From NCBI GenBank assembly GCA_045546915.1, contig JAZQDU010000020.1:1-54554 (forward strand): a stretch of DNA of 54,554 nucleotides, written 5' to 3'. The notes below the pieces were generated by a model, which did not search any database, had not been told where the DNA came from, and saw only the letters and a list, made by a program, of their open reading frames with translations. Every line of letters starts with the position of its first letter. Position 1 is the stretch's first letter. This document shows, one piece after another, positions 34,784-43,200 of the stretch. This stretch comes from UMGS172 sp045546915. Its GTDB lineage: Bacteria; Bacillota; Clostridia; Oscillospirales; Acutalibacteraceae. Position numbers and translations under genes: made by a program.

Positions 34784-37420
34784 ATGGACAAAAAAGATTA
34801 TTTATTGGTCGACAGTGTTGAAAAATTAAATGAGGCTATTTCTCGCACAAGAAAAGCTCAAAAGGAATTTGCCTTATATTCACAAGAGCAGGTTGATAAG
34901 ATATTTCTTGCTGCCGCATCAGCAGCAAACAAAGCAAGGATATCGCTTGCTAAAATGGCTGTCAGCGAAACCGGTATGGGTGTTGTAGAAGATAAAGTTA
35001 TTAAAAACAACTACGCCGCAGAATATATTTATAACGCATATAAAGATACAAAGACCTGTGGCGTAATTGAGGAAAATAAGGCTTTTGGCATTAAAAAAAT
35101 TGCCGAACCTATCGGCGTTATTGCCGCAGTAATTCCGACCACCAATCCTACTTCAACTGCTATTTTCAAGTGCTTACTTGCACTTAAAACCCGTAACGCT
35201 ATAATCATCAGCCCTCACCCAAGGGCAAAAAACTGTACTATTGCAGCTGCAAAACTTGTACTTGAAGCCGCAGTTAAAGCAGGTGCTCCTGAGGGTATAA
35301 TCGATTGGATTGACGTACCTTCCCTTGACATGACCAATACCGTCATGAAGGAAGCCGATATCATTCTCGCAACCGGCGGTCCCGGCATGGTAAAGGCTGC
35401 TTATTCCAGCGGCAAACCTGCTTTGGGTGTAGGTGCGGGTAACACTCCTGCTATAATCGATGACAGCGCCGACATTATTCTTGCAGTCAATTCAATTATC
35501 CATTCAAAAACCTTTGATAACGGTATGATTTGTGCTTCTGAACAGTCGGTTATAGTACTTGAAAGCATTTACGACGCAGTAAAACTTGAATTTGCTAACC
35601 GAGGATGCTACTTCCTTAACGAAGAAGAAACCGAAAAAGTTCGCAAGACCATCATTATCAACGGCGCACTGAACGCTAAAATCGTTGGTCAACCCGCCGC
35701 TAAAATTGCCGCATTATCGGGTGTGACCGTTCCCGACGGCACCAAAATCCTTATAGGTGAAGTCGAAAGTGCAGAATTGTCTGAAGAGTTCGCTCATGAA
35801 AAACTTTCCCCTGTACTTGCTATGTACAAGGTTAAAGATTTTAACGAAGCTCTCGATAAGGCCGAAAGATTGGTCGAAGATGGCGGCTTTGGTCATACGT
35901 CTTCTGTTTATCTTAACGAAATCACTGAAAAGGAGAAACTTGATACCTTTGCACAGCGAATGAAGACCTGCCGAATTTTGGTAAACACTCCTTCGTCTCA
36001 CGGCGGTATCGGTGACCTTTACAATTTCAAACTTGCTCCGTCACTCACTTTAGGTTGCGGTTCTTGGGGCGGCAACTCAGTTTCGGAAAACGTCGGTGTA
36101 AAACACCTACTTAATATTAAAACAGTAGCAGAAAGAAGGGAAAACATGCTTTGGTTCAGAGCACCCGAAAAGGTATACATCAAAAAAGGTTGCTTACCTG
36201 TTGCACTCGATGAACTCCGTACTGTTCGGGGTGCCAAAAAAGCATTCATTGTAACCGATAACTTCCTTTATGAAAACGGCTACACCAAACCCATCACCGA
36301 TAAACTTGACGAAATGGGCATAGCTCACACCACTTTCTTTGATGTTCAGCCCGACCCGACGCTTAAAAACGCACAAGACGGTGCTAAGCAGATGGCAGCC
36401 TTTAAACCCGATACCATTATTGCTTTGGGCGGCGGTAGTGCTATGGACGCAGCCAAGATTATGTGGGTTCTTTATGAACACCCCGAAGCAGATTTTATGG
36501 ATATGGCAATGCGTTTTATTGATATTCGCAAACGTGTTTATACCTTCCCAAAAATGGGTGAAAAAGCATATTTCATTGCTGTTCCTACCTCTGCAGGTAC
36601 CGGTTCAGAAGTTACACCTTTCGCCGTTATCACCGATGGTGACACCGGCGTTAAGTACCCTCTTGCCGACTACGAATTGTTGCCCAACATGGCAATTATT
36701 GATACCGACTTCCATATGAGCGCACCCAAAGGCTTAACCGCCGCATCGGGTATCGACGCTGTGACACACGCTGTTGAAGCATATGCTGCAATGCTTGCCA
36801 CCGATTATACCGACGGTTTGGCATTACAGGCACTTAAAAACATATTTACATATCTTCCCCGTGCTTATGACAACGGTCAGATTGATGTGGAGGCAAGAGA
36901 AAAAATGGCTAATGCCGCCACTATGGCAGGTATGGCATTTGCAAACGCATTCCTCGGTGTTTGCCACTCTATGGCTCATAAGTTAGGTGCTTTCCATCAT
37001 TTGCCCCACGGTGTTGCCAATGCACTTATGATTGAAGAAGTTTTACGTTTCAATTCTGCTGAAGCACCCGCAAAAATGGGCACCTTCTCGCAATATGACC
37101 ATCCTCACACGCTTGCTCGCTACGCGGAAATTGCTGATTATTTAGGTCTTGGCGGTAATACTAACGAAGAAAAGTTAGAAAATCTTATAAAGGCTATTAA
37201 CGAACTCAAAGCAAGAGTTGGCATTAAAGATACCATTAAAGATTACGGCATTGACGAAAAGGACTTCCTTGACCGCCTTGACGAAATGGTTGAACAGGCT
37301 TTTGACGACCAATGCACCGGTGCAAACCCCCGTTACCCGCTGATGAGCGAAATTAAACAAATGTATCTCAATGCATACTACGGCAAACATTTTGTTGAAG
37401 CCGATATGCCTAAAGCATAA
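34784..37420 (+). CDS. adhE: Bifunctional acetaldehyde-CoA / alcohol dehydrogenase
   Basis: Reduces acetyl-CoA through acetaldehyde to ethanol with two NADH, regenerating NAD+ in fermentation; in this family it forms long spirosomes. An 878-residue fusion: N-terminal aldehyde dehydrogenase (PIGVIAAVIPTTNPTSTAI; catalytic Cys in GMICASEQSV) and C-terminal iron alcohol dehydrogenase (GGGSAMDAAK; metal-binding CHSMAHKLGAFHHLPHG). The start is ATG 34784 with GGAGG upstream; a 4-codon-longer frame would overlap the ribosome site. The kinase-like gene follows after 15 nt. Confidence 0.97.
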   Translation: MDKKDYLLVDSVEKLNEAISRTRKAQKEFALYSQEQVDKIFLAAASAANKARISLAKMAVSETGMGVVEDKVIKNNYAAEYIYNAYKDTKTCGVIEENKAFGIKKIAEPIGVIAAVIPTTNPTSTAIFKCLLALKTRNAIIISPHPRAKNCTIAAAKLVLEAAVKAGAPEGIIDWIDVPSLDMTNTVMKEADIILATGGPGMVKAAYSSGKPALGVGAGNTPAIIDDSADIILAVNSIIHSKTFDNGMICASEQSVIVLESIYDAVKLEFANRGCYFLNEEETEKVRKTIIINGALNAKIVGQPAAKIAALSGVTVPDGTKILIGEVESAELSEEFAHEKLSPVLAMYKVKDFNEALDKAERLVEDGGFGHTSSVYLNEITEKEKLDTFAQRMKTCRILVNTPSSHGGIGDLYNFKLAPSLTLGCGSWGGNSVSENVGVKHLLNIKTVAERRENMLWFRAPEKVYIKKGCLPVALDELRTVRGAKKAFIVTDNFLYENGYTKPITDKLDEMGIAHTTFFDVQPDPTLKNAQDGAKQMAAFKPDTIIALGGGSAMDAAKIMWVLYEHPEADFMDMAMRFIDIRKRVYTFPKMGEKAYFIAVPTSAGTGSEVTPFAVITDGDTGVKYPLADYELLPNMAIIDTDFHMSAPKGLTAASGIDAVTHAVEAYAAMLATDYTDGLALQALKNIFTYLPRAYDNGQIDVEAREKMANAATMAGMAFANAFLGVCHSMAHKLGAFHHLPHGVANALMIEEVLRFNSAEAPAKMGTFSQYDHPHTLARYAEIADYLGLGGNTNEEKLENLIKAINELKARVGIKDTIKDYGIDEKDFLDRLDEMVEQAFDDQCTGANPRYPLMSEIKQMYLNAYYGKHFVEADMPKA

Positions 37421-37435
37421 TGGGAGGTAAATTAT

Positions 37436-38185
37436 ATGAACTTAAACAATATAATTGCAGTAAGACCCGGTAAAACCGTTTACAAAGACGGCGACAGATG
37501 TATTAAAGTTTTTGATGAAAATTATTCTAAAGCAGGCATTTTAAACGAGGCTTTAAACCAGGCAAGAATAGAGGAAACAAACCTTAACATTCCTAAAATC
37601 CTCGAAATCACTATGGTTGACGGGAAATGGGCAATTATTGAAGAATTTATTGAAGGTAAATCGCTTGCTGATTTTATGAATGAAGACCCTGTGAATTTAG
37701 ATAAATATATGGACATGTTAGTTGGAATTCAAATGGAAATTCATTCGCAAAAGTCCCCTCTTCTTAATAAGTTGAAGGACAAAATGAACCGTAAAATCAG
37801 CGAAACCACCTTGGATGCCACCACTCGTTATGAACTTCATACAAGACTTGAGGGTATGCCAAAGCACAACAAGGTTTGCCATGGCGATTTTGAGCCATCT
37901 AACGTTATCATTACGCCTGAAGGCAAACATTATATAATCGACTGGGCACACGCAACCCAAGGAAACGCTTCGGCTGATGTGGCCCGCACTTATCTTTTGT
38001 TCTGTCTTGAAGGCCAAAAAGATAAAGCCGATAAATATCTTGACACTTTCTGCAAAAAGACCGATACAGCAAAACAATATGTGCAGAAATGGATGCCTAT
38101 CGTAGCCGCATCACAGTCGGTGAAAGGCAACGCACACGAACGCGAGTTCCTGCTTAAATGGGTCGACGTTGTAGATTACGAATAA
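37436..38185 (+). CDS. Aminoglycoside-phosphotransferase-like kinase
   Basis: A 249-residue protein of the APH/choline-kinase fold. The catalytic loop HGDFEPSNVI and the metal-binding IDWAHAT (matching HGDxxxxN and DxD/DFD) are present, and the N-terminal lobe is short. Such proteins phosphorylate small molecules, for example sugars, amino sugars or antibiotics; antibiotic resistance is not implied. GGAGG precedes ATG. It is cotranscribed with adhE, closed by the terminator at 38189. Confidence 0.8.
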   Translation: MNLNNIIAVRPGKTVYKDGDRCIKVFDENYSKAGILNEALNQARIEETNLNIPKILEITMVDGKWAIIEEFIEGKSLADFMNEDPVNLDKYMDMLVGIQMEIHSQKSPLLNKLKDKMNRKISETTLDATTRYELHTRLEGMPKHNKVCHGDFEPSNVIITPEGKHYIIDWAHATQGNASADVARTYLLFCLEGQKDKADKYLDTFCKKTDTAKQYVQKWMPIVAASQSVKGNAHEREFLLKWVDVVDYE

Positions 38186-38188
38186 AAC

Positions 38189-38226
38189 AAAAACTCTTGG
38201 AACTACAAGTTCCAAGAGTTTTTTAT
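38189..38226 (+). terminator. Terminator of the adhE operon
   Basis: AACTCTTGGAACT (38192-38204) pairs with AGTTCCAAGAGTT (38208-38220) around a 3-nt loop, followed by T6. Confidence 0.85.
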
Positions 38227-38256
38227 CTTAAAAAGTATTAACAAACCTGCAAATGA

Positions 38257-38477
38257 CTACATATCAACCCACTCTTTACCTATCAATTTGTAAAACCATT
38301 TTTTAAACTTAATTCTCTTTAATCGCCAATCATACTGCGGAAAACAATACAAAAAATAATCACACTCATCACAGCAACAATCATATTCCGGATGCTCACC
38401 ATTACCCAAACACTTTTTACCTTGTCTCGATGGAGTTAGCGGTATTCCAGTTACATCTATTATCTGTTTTTTCTCAT
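38257..38477 (-). pseudogene. Cys-rich small protein gene, frameshifted by one base in an A6 run
   Basis: A conserved-looking Cys-rich frame (VTGIPLTPSRQGKKCLGNG, then CCCDECDYFLYCFP) lacks a start codon in its own frame. An ATG at 38477 with GAGGT upstream runs into a stop after five codons, but adding one A to the A6 run at 38467-38472 joins it exactly: ATG AGA AAA AAA CAG ATA ATA GAT. So either one A has been lost (mutation or read error), or slippage on the A-run restores the frame. The full product would be about 73 residues, probably metal-binding. I recall similar unnamed proteins in gut Clostridia. The name of the family is unknown to me. Confidence 0.6.
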
Positions 38478-38495
38478 GAATTTTTACCTCGCAAT

Positions 38496-38622
38496 AAAAA
38501 AGCACACCCCGAAGGATGTGCCGAAAAAGTGTTCCCTCGGAAAGTTGCGACACTAACCATCTCCCATACGGAATTAGAGGAAAACACCTTTTACCAAGGT
38601 AGTATCTCCCCTCAAGGATACA
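38496..38622 (-). ncRNA. Structured leader RNA or small RNA with intrinsic terminator
   Basis: Between a possible promoter (TATGAT at 38635-38630) and the Cys-rich gene lies a transcript region with clear folds. There is a hairpin ACCTT-GGTAA-AAGGT enclosed by GAGG.../...CCTC, a stem AGTGT/ACACT, and a terminator GCACATCC-TTC-GGGGTGTG(C) plus six T (38521-38496). A G-U pair in the terminator works only on this strand. It matches no riboswitch, T-box or 6S consensus that I know. It could be a stand-alone small RNA or an attenuator for the gene 20 bases downstream. Confidence 0.45.
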
Positions 38623-38642
38623 ATAATTTATCATATAAAGTA

Positions 38643-38669
38643 GTGTGGTATATAATAATTCTACCACAC
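38643..38669. promoter_or_regulatory. Inverted repeat upstream of the leader RNA
   Basis: GTGTGGTA (38643-38650) and TACCACAC (38662-38669) are perfect inverted 8-mers separated by 11 AT-rich bases. They lie just upstream of the presumed -10 box and may bind a regulator. Confidence 0.45.
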
Positions 38670-38712
38670 CTAAAACAAAAAGTAAAGTCAATATGGAAAG
38701 ATATAAGAAATT

Positions 38713-38755
38713 TCACAAAAAAGCAAAGGACACCCACCAAATTGGTGAATGTCCT
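38713..38755 (-). terminator. Terminator of reverse rubrerythrin
   Basis: AGGACA / TGTCCT with an inner CACCAA / TTGGTG stem (38727-38755). On the minus strand it is followed by TTGCTTTTTT. Confidence 0.75.
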
Positions 38756-38783
38756 AAAAACCCTTTTTTATGCCGTTTTTCGT

Positions 38784-39332
38784 TTATTTGAAGTATCTGT
38801 TTAAAAGTCCCTCAAATGCCTTACCGTGTCTCGCCTCGTCTTTTGCCATTTCGTGAACTGTATCATGAATAGCGTCAAGATTAAGCTGTTTTGCTTTCTT
38901 TGCAAGGTCGAATTTGCCTTCGCAAGCACCGTTTTCGGCGGCAACGCGAAGTTCAAGATTGGTTTTTGTAGAATCGGTTACGCACTCACCCAAAAGTTCG
39001 GCAAACTTGGCAGCATGCTCAGCCTCTTCATAAGCGGCCTTTTCCCAATAAAGACCGATTTCGGGATAACCCTCACGATGTGCTACTCTTGCCATTGCAA
39101 GGTACATGCCAACCTCCATACATTCACCATTGAAGTTTGCTCTGAGGCCTTCAACAATCTCCTCAGGGGTATCCTTTTTAGCAATACCTACCTCGTGTTC
39201 GGTTGCCCAAGCAGCGTTAGTCTCGGTAATCTCGTTAAACTTTTCGCCGGGTGCTTTACACAACGGGCACTTGTCAGGACGAACGTCGCTTTCTACAATT
39301 TCACCGCATATACTGCATTTCCATTTTTTCAT
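38784..39332 (-). CDS. Reverse rubrerythrin
   Basis: Reduces hydrogen peroxide (and oxygen) to water in anaerobes with electrons from NADH through a flavoprotein. A 182-residue protein in which the rubredoxin domain comes first (Cys 6, 9, 22, 25), followed by the di-iron ferritin-like domain with Glu/His ligands in GECMEVGMY, YEEAEHAAKF, AENGACEGK and DEARHGKAF. This domain order is the reverse of ordinary rubrerythrin and is typical of Clostridia. Transcribed alone. It fits an oxygen-sensitive life style. Confidence 0.93.
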   Translation of the reverse strand: MKKWKCSICGEIVESDVRPDKCPLCKAPGEKFNEITETNAAWATEHEVGIAKKDTPEEIVEGLRANFNGECMEVGMYLAMARVAHREGYPEIGLYWEKAAYEEAEHAAKFAELLGECVTDSTKTNLELRVAAENGACEGKFDLAKKAKQLNLDAIHDTVHEMAKDEARHGKAFEGLLNRYFK

Positions 39333-39411
39333 ATTATTACTCCTTTATTTTTTGTTTTTTTGCTACATTATTTTATCATAAATTTTACCCATTTTCAAGC
39401 AAAAAATACAC

Positions 39412-40890
39412 TCACAAAATAATACAGATTAATCCGCTACAACCCTCGTTTATTACCCTTTCCAAGGTTTCCTGCAATCTCATACGAGCATCCTGTGGCA
39501 TGCGTGCAAGTTTGGTGTGCAAGCCTTCGTTGACAAGCGAATGAAGAGATTTGCCAAAAATATTAGACTCCCAGATTTTAGTCGGTTCCTCTTTAAATTC
39601 GTCAAGCAGATACATCACAAGGTCCTCAGACTGTTTTTCGGAGCCGACAATTGGACTTACCTCGGTTGTTATATTGGCTTTCATCATATGAATAGAAGGT
39701 GCCGAAGCACGCAATCTCACACCATACCGACCACCCTGTTTTACAATTTCGGGTTCTTTTAAAGCCAACTCCTCAATTTCGGGCATTACTATTCCGTAAC
39801 CTGTTGCCTCAACCTCGTCAAGAGCATTTTTAAAGCGGTCATATTTTTTCTTAATATCGGCAAACTCGATTATCTGCTTCATCAGTTGTTGCTCGTTGGC
39901 AATATCCACACCGGTAGATTCTTTCAGAACATCATAAAACAATTTTCGGTCGATATCGGCCTTAACTGTTGCACTGCCAACACTTAAGTTAATATTATCA
40001 ACTACACTAAATGTAATATTTTCACATGCCGACAGTTTTTTCGCAAAAGATGATATTTGTGACACCTTTTGCAATTCTGCCGACGATGTCAACACCGCCG
40101 AATAAAGTTGCTTTTGCAACCAATGTTCAGAATCAAGTGCCGTAACCCACAACGGCAGTCTGATTTTAAGTTCTTTTATAGGAAATTCATAAAGAAGTTC
40201 CGACATAATGTCGCCAATATCGTTTTCATCAAGTTCGATACAGTTAACAGTTTTAGCAGTCACTCCGTATTTTTTAGAGATTTCCTCTGCTACCGATACT
40301 GCCGATTCAGATGCAGGATACATACTGTTTACAAGCACGATAAACGGTTTATTAATTTCTTTGAGTTCATTAATAACACGAGCCTCTGCCTCTGCATACT
40401 CCTCGCGAGGTATGTCACTTATACTACCGTCGGTGGTAATTACAAGGCCTATCGTGGAATGTTCGGTTATTACCTTTTTAGTGCCAAACTCCGCCGCCAT
40501 ATTAAACGGCACCGGCTCCTCAAACCATGGGGTCATAACCATTCTGGGGTCGTCGTTTTCAATATATCCTAAAGAACTCGGTACGATATAACCAACGCAA
40601 TCAATAAGACGAACATTCATTGATATTTCATCCTGCATCTTTATCTCTACACCCTTTTCGGGTACAAATTTAGGCTCGGTAGTCATAATAGTTCTGCCGC
40701 CTGCCGATTGTGGAAGTTCGTCGTTGGCTCGCTCTTTTTGATACTCACTTTGAATATTAGGAATCACAAGTGTATCCATAAACTTCTTAATAAAAGTTGA
40801 CTTGCCCGTTCTGACAGGTCCCACAACACCTATGTAGATATCTCCGCCCGTTCTGACGGCGATATCATTGTAAATACTTGTGCTTGTCAT
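39412..40890 (-). CDS. spoIVA: Stage IV sporulation protein A
   Basis: ATP-driven basement layer of the spore coat, made in the mother cell under sigma-E. A 492-residue protein with Walker A GPVRTGKST (residues 24-32) and the family-typical opening IYNDIAVRTGGDIYIGVVGP. The long GTPase-like core contains RLIDCVGYIVP and VLVNSMYP, and the C-terminal end LERVINEGCSGLICIIL is the part that binds SpoVM and SpoVID in Bacillus. Length is normal. It proves that the lineage carries core sporulation genes. Confidence 0.97.
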   Translation of the reverse strand: MTSTSIYNDIAVRTGGDIYIGVVGPVRTGKSTFIKKFMDTLVIPNIQSEYQKERANDELPQSAGGRTIMTTEPKFVPEKGVEIKMQDEISMNVRLIDCVGYIVPSSLGYIENDDPRMVMTPWFEEPVPFNMAAEFGTKKVITEHSTIGLVITTDGSISDIPREEYAEAEARVINELKEINKPFIVLVNSMYPASESAVSVAEEISKKYGVTAKTVNCIELDENDIGDIMSELLYEFPIKELKIRLPLWVTALDSEHWLQKQLYSAVLTSSAELQKVSQISSFAKKLSACENITFSVVDNINLSVGSATVKADIDRKLFYDVLKESTGVDIANEQQLMKQIIEFADIKKKYDRFKNALDEVEATGYGIVMPEIEELALKEPEIVKQGGRYGVRLRASAPSIHMMKANITTEVSPIVGSEKQSEDLVMYLLDEFKEEPTKIWESNIFGKSLHSLVNEGLHTKLARMPQDARMRLQETLERVINEGCSGLICIIL

Positions 40891-40954
40891 AAATATACCT
40901 CCAATTTTTTCTCGTTACCACTAATTTTTATGAAGATTATACTTGGTTTATGAC

Positions 40955-40985
40955 AAATAAAAAAAGCAGGCTTAAACCTGCTTTT
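40955..40985 (-). terminator. Terminator of the typA-exonuclease-AGCS-radical SAM run
   Basis: AAAAGCAGG (40962-40970) / CCTGCTTTT (40977-40985). The stop codon of the radical SAM gene lies within the stem; T-run follows on the minus strand. Confidence 0.75.
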
Positions 40986-41859
40986 AAATACCCTTTAAAT
41001 CAAACGGCGGGATAAACTCCTTACTACTGCTTGAAAGTTCTTGGGTAAATATTAAATCTATATTACTATTCTCGGCGGCTGAAAGTACCTTTTCATGTTC
41101 CCTCAAGGTTAGTTTTCGGTTTATTTCAGGGAATTTTTCTAAATTCCCGCACGGAGTATATTGACTCATTAAACTAAGAACAGCCTCGGGTGTATTTTGT
41201 TGGACCCATTTTATAACACTTATCGCTTCGTTTGTGCCTTGTGGCATAATAAGATGACGAATAATAAGTCCTTTTTGCATTATTCCGTTTTTATTGAATT
41301 CACATTTATAATTTTCATAACAATGCATTATTGCCTTTGTAGCAACCTGCGGGTAATCTTCAGCATTACTGTATTTTAACGCACGTTCACAAGACAAATA
41401 CTTTAAATCAAGCAGATAAATATCGGTAAATTCATCAGCAATTTTTAACGTTTCGTCACTTTCATACCCTCCCGAATTATAAACCACCGGAATACTGGGT
41501 TTAAAAATTTCAAACGCTTTTCTTATAGCATGCACAAAATGAGTAGGATTTACGAGGTTTATGTTTTCGGCACCTTGTTCCTGCAAACTTTTAAAAATTT
41601 CAGCAAGTCGGGCAGGCGTTACCGTTACACCGAAATTATTGTGCGAGATTTCAGCATTCTGACAAAATACACACCCTAAACTGCAGCCGCTAAAAAATAC
41701 AGTTCCCGAACCGTTTTGACCGCTGATGCACGGTTCTTCCCAAAAATGCAGTGCTGCACGAGCAACTTTAGCGTTTAGGGTACTTTGGCAAAACCCAATA
41801 TCATTTAAATTATCGTTCCTTTCGGCACCGCATTTTCTCGGACACAAAAAGCACTTCAT
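40984..41859 (-). CDS. Radical SAM protein (PflX/COG1313-like)
   Basis: A 291-residue radical S-adenosylmethionine enzyme. The cluster motif is in FFSGCSLGCVFCQN (CxxxCxxC). The N-terminus adds a further Cys group (MKCFLCPRKCGAERN), typical of COG1313 (PflX) proteins and relatives of pyruvate-formate-lyase activase. No glycyl-radical enzyme lies nearby, so the target is unknown. Its start overlaps the AGCS gene by 50 bases in a different frame; a later start is possible, but the Cys-rich N-terminus is well conserved in the family, so the long form is preferred. Confidence 0.82.
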   Translation of the reverse strand: MKCFLCPRKCGAERNDNLNDIGFCQSTLNAKVARAALHFWEEPCISGQNGSGTVFFSGCSLGCVFCQNAEISHNNFGVTVTPARLAEIFKSLQEQGAENINLVNPTHFVHAIRKAFEIFKPSIPVVYNSGGYESDETLKIADEFTDIYLLDLKYLSCERALKYSNAEDYPQVATKAIMHCYENYKCEFNKNGIMQKGLIIRHLIMPQGTNEAISVIKWVQQNTPEAVLSLMSQYTPCGNLEKFPEINRKLTLREHEKVLSAAENSNIDLIFTQELSSSSKEFIPPFDLKGI

Positions 41860-43177
41860 TTTTCGTTTTTCCTTTCTTTAAAACTTCCACAAACTCGCCA
41901 CCGCAGTACAAAAGCAACAGCGTGTTAGGTATAAGCATACACGAATTGAAAAAATCTGTCAACGTCCACATCATCTCACCGCTAAGCATTGATGATATTG
42001 GTATTAAAACTGAAAATAAAACAATATAAATCACTTTCAATACGGCACTTTTTGATAAATACTCAAGTGCTTTTAACCCGTAGAAAGACCATCCGATTAT
42101 TGACGCAAATGCAAAACAAATCGCCGACAGCGACAATGCTTTTATACCAAAACTTCCAAAAGACTCAGCAAAAACGTTACAGATAAGCGAAAATGGGTCG
42201 ATGCTTTTATTTGATATGTATGCGTCAGACGTTAAAACCGCAAAAGCCGTAAGCATGCAAACCAAAACCGTATCAATAAAAACTTCAACAATTCCCCAGC
42301 AACCCTGCTCAACCGAATCGGTTTTATTTGAAGAACAATGAGCAATCGGCGAACTGCCCATACCTGCCTCATTGGTGAACAAGCCTTTCATAAGTCCCGT
42401 TTTCACCGTAACAGCGAGCACTTTACCTGTTACGCCACCTATTACCTGACTAAGCCCAAATGCCGAACACAGCACCGAAGCAACAGCAGACGGTATATTT
42501 CTATAATTAATCACTAAGGTTACAACCATTGCACCGACATAAAAAAGTGACATTAAGGGAACAAAAATTGCCGAAAAATTTTTAAAAATTTGGTCTTTGC
42601 CCGAAATAATTAACACAACAAGCGGTACAACTACTAAAGACACAGGCAACACTTTTAACGAAAAGCCCAAATCTGCAAACTCATAAATCGATTTTGACTG
42701 GGATATATTACCCGCCATTAATGACGCCAAAACGGTGGCAATTCCAAAGAAAACACCAAAAAATTTGCCATATTTACTACTCAATTTTTCAAAAACAAAC
42801 ATCGGGCCGCCCGACTGCCTACCGCTTTTTATCTTTTCCTCTAAACAAACACGTATCTCGGCAAATTTGGTTATCATGCCGATAATACCCGTTAAAAGCA
42901 TCCAAAAAACTGCACCTGCTCCGCCAATGCAAATAGCTGCAGACACACCAACAATATTGCCGATACCTATTGTACTGCCGAGGGCTACCGACATAGCCTT
43001 AAAGCCCTCAAAATCACGGTTTTTTATAAGTTTTCCGACAGTTAAAGAATAAATCTTTTTAAATCTAAACTGAAAAAAACCGCTTTTAATGCTAAGATAC
43101 ACACCGCAAACGCACAACAGCAGTGCACTTAAATAGGTTATTACAGACACAAAAATCACCCGTAAATAATATTCCAA
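41810..43177 (-). CDS. Sodium:alanine symporter family protein (AGCS)
   Basis: A membrane protein of about 455 residues with about eleven hydrophobic segments that imports alanine or glycine with Na+. Family marks: ALGSTIGIGNIVGVSAAICIGG, GGPMFVFEK, and TNEAGMGSSPIAHCSS. The start is uncertain. TTG 43177 has no ribosome site and sits inside a hairpin; GTG codons at 43159 or 43150 would give a slightly shorter protein. It follows the exonuclease gene by 23 nt and overlaps the radical SAM gene. Confidence 0.88.
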   Translation of the reverse strand: MEYYLRVIFVSVITYLSALLLCVCGVYLSIKSGFFQFRFKKIYSLTVGKLIKNRDFEGFKAMSVALGSTIGIGNIVGVSAAICIGGAGAVFWMLLTGIIGMITKFAEIRVCLEEKIKSGRQSGGPMFVFEKLSSKYGKFFGVFFGIATVLASLMAGNISQSKSIYEFADLGFSLKVLPVSLVVVPLVVLIISGKDQIFKNFSAIFVPLMSLFYVGAMVVTLVINYRNIPSAVASVLCSAFGLSQVIGGVTGKVLAVTVKTGLMKGLFTNEAGMGSSPIAHCSSNKTDSVEQGCWGIVEVFIDTVLVCMLTAFAVLTSDAYISNKSIDPFSLICNVFAESFGSFGIKALSLSAICFAFASIIGWSFYGLKALEYLSKSAVLKVIYIVLFSVLIPISSMLSGEMMWTLTDFFNSCMLIPNTLLLLYCGGEFVEVLKKGKTKNEVLFVSEKMRCRKER

Positions 43178-43190
43178 AATACGGGTGATT
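43149..43190 (-). terminator. Hairpin between the exonuclease and AGCS genes, overlapping the AGCS start
   Basis: AATCACCCGTA (43154-43164) pairs with TACGGGTGATT (43180-43190), followed on the minus strand by TTTTTGTG. It looks like a terminator for the exonuclease gene but lies within the first codons of AGCS. Confidence 0.6.
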
Positions 43191-43200
43191 ATTATATTAA

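Noticed and set aside
38496..38622. 6S RNA, T-box or a known riboswitch
   Set aside because: Too short for 6S RNA, and no T-box or common riboswitch consensus could be matched by eye.
38430..38804. A 124-residue plus-strand frame
   Set aside because: It is the antisense of the structured leader and of the rubrerythrin terminator.
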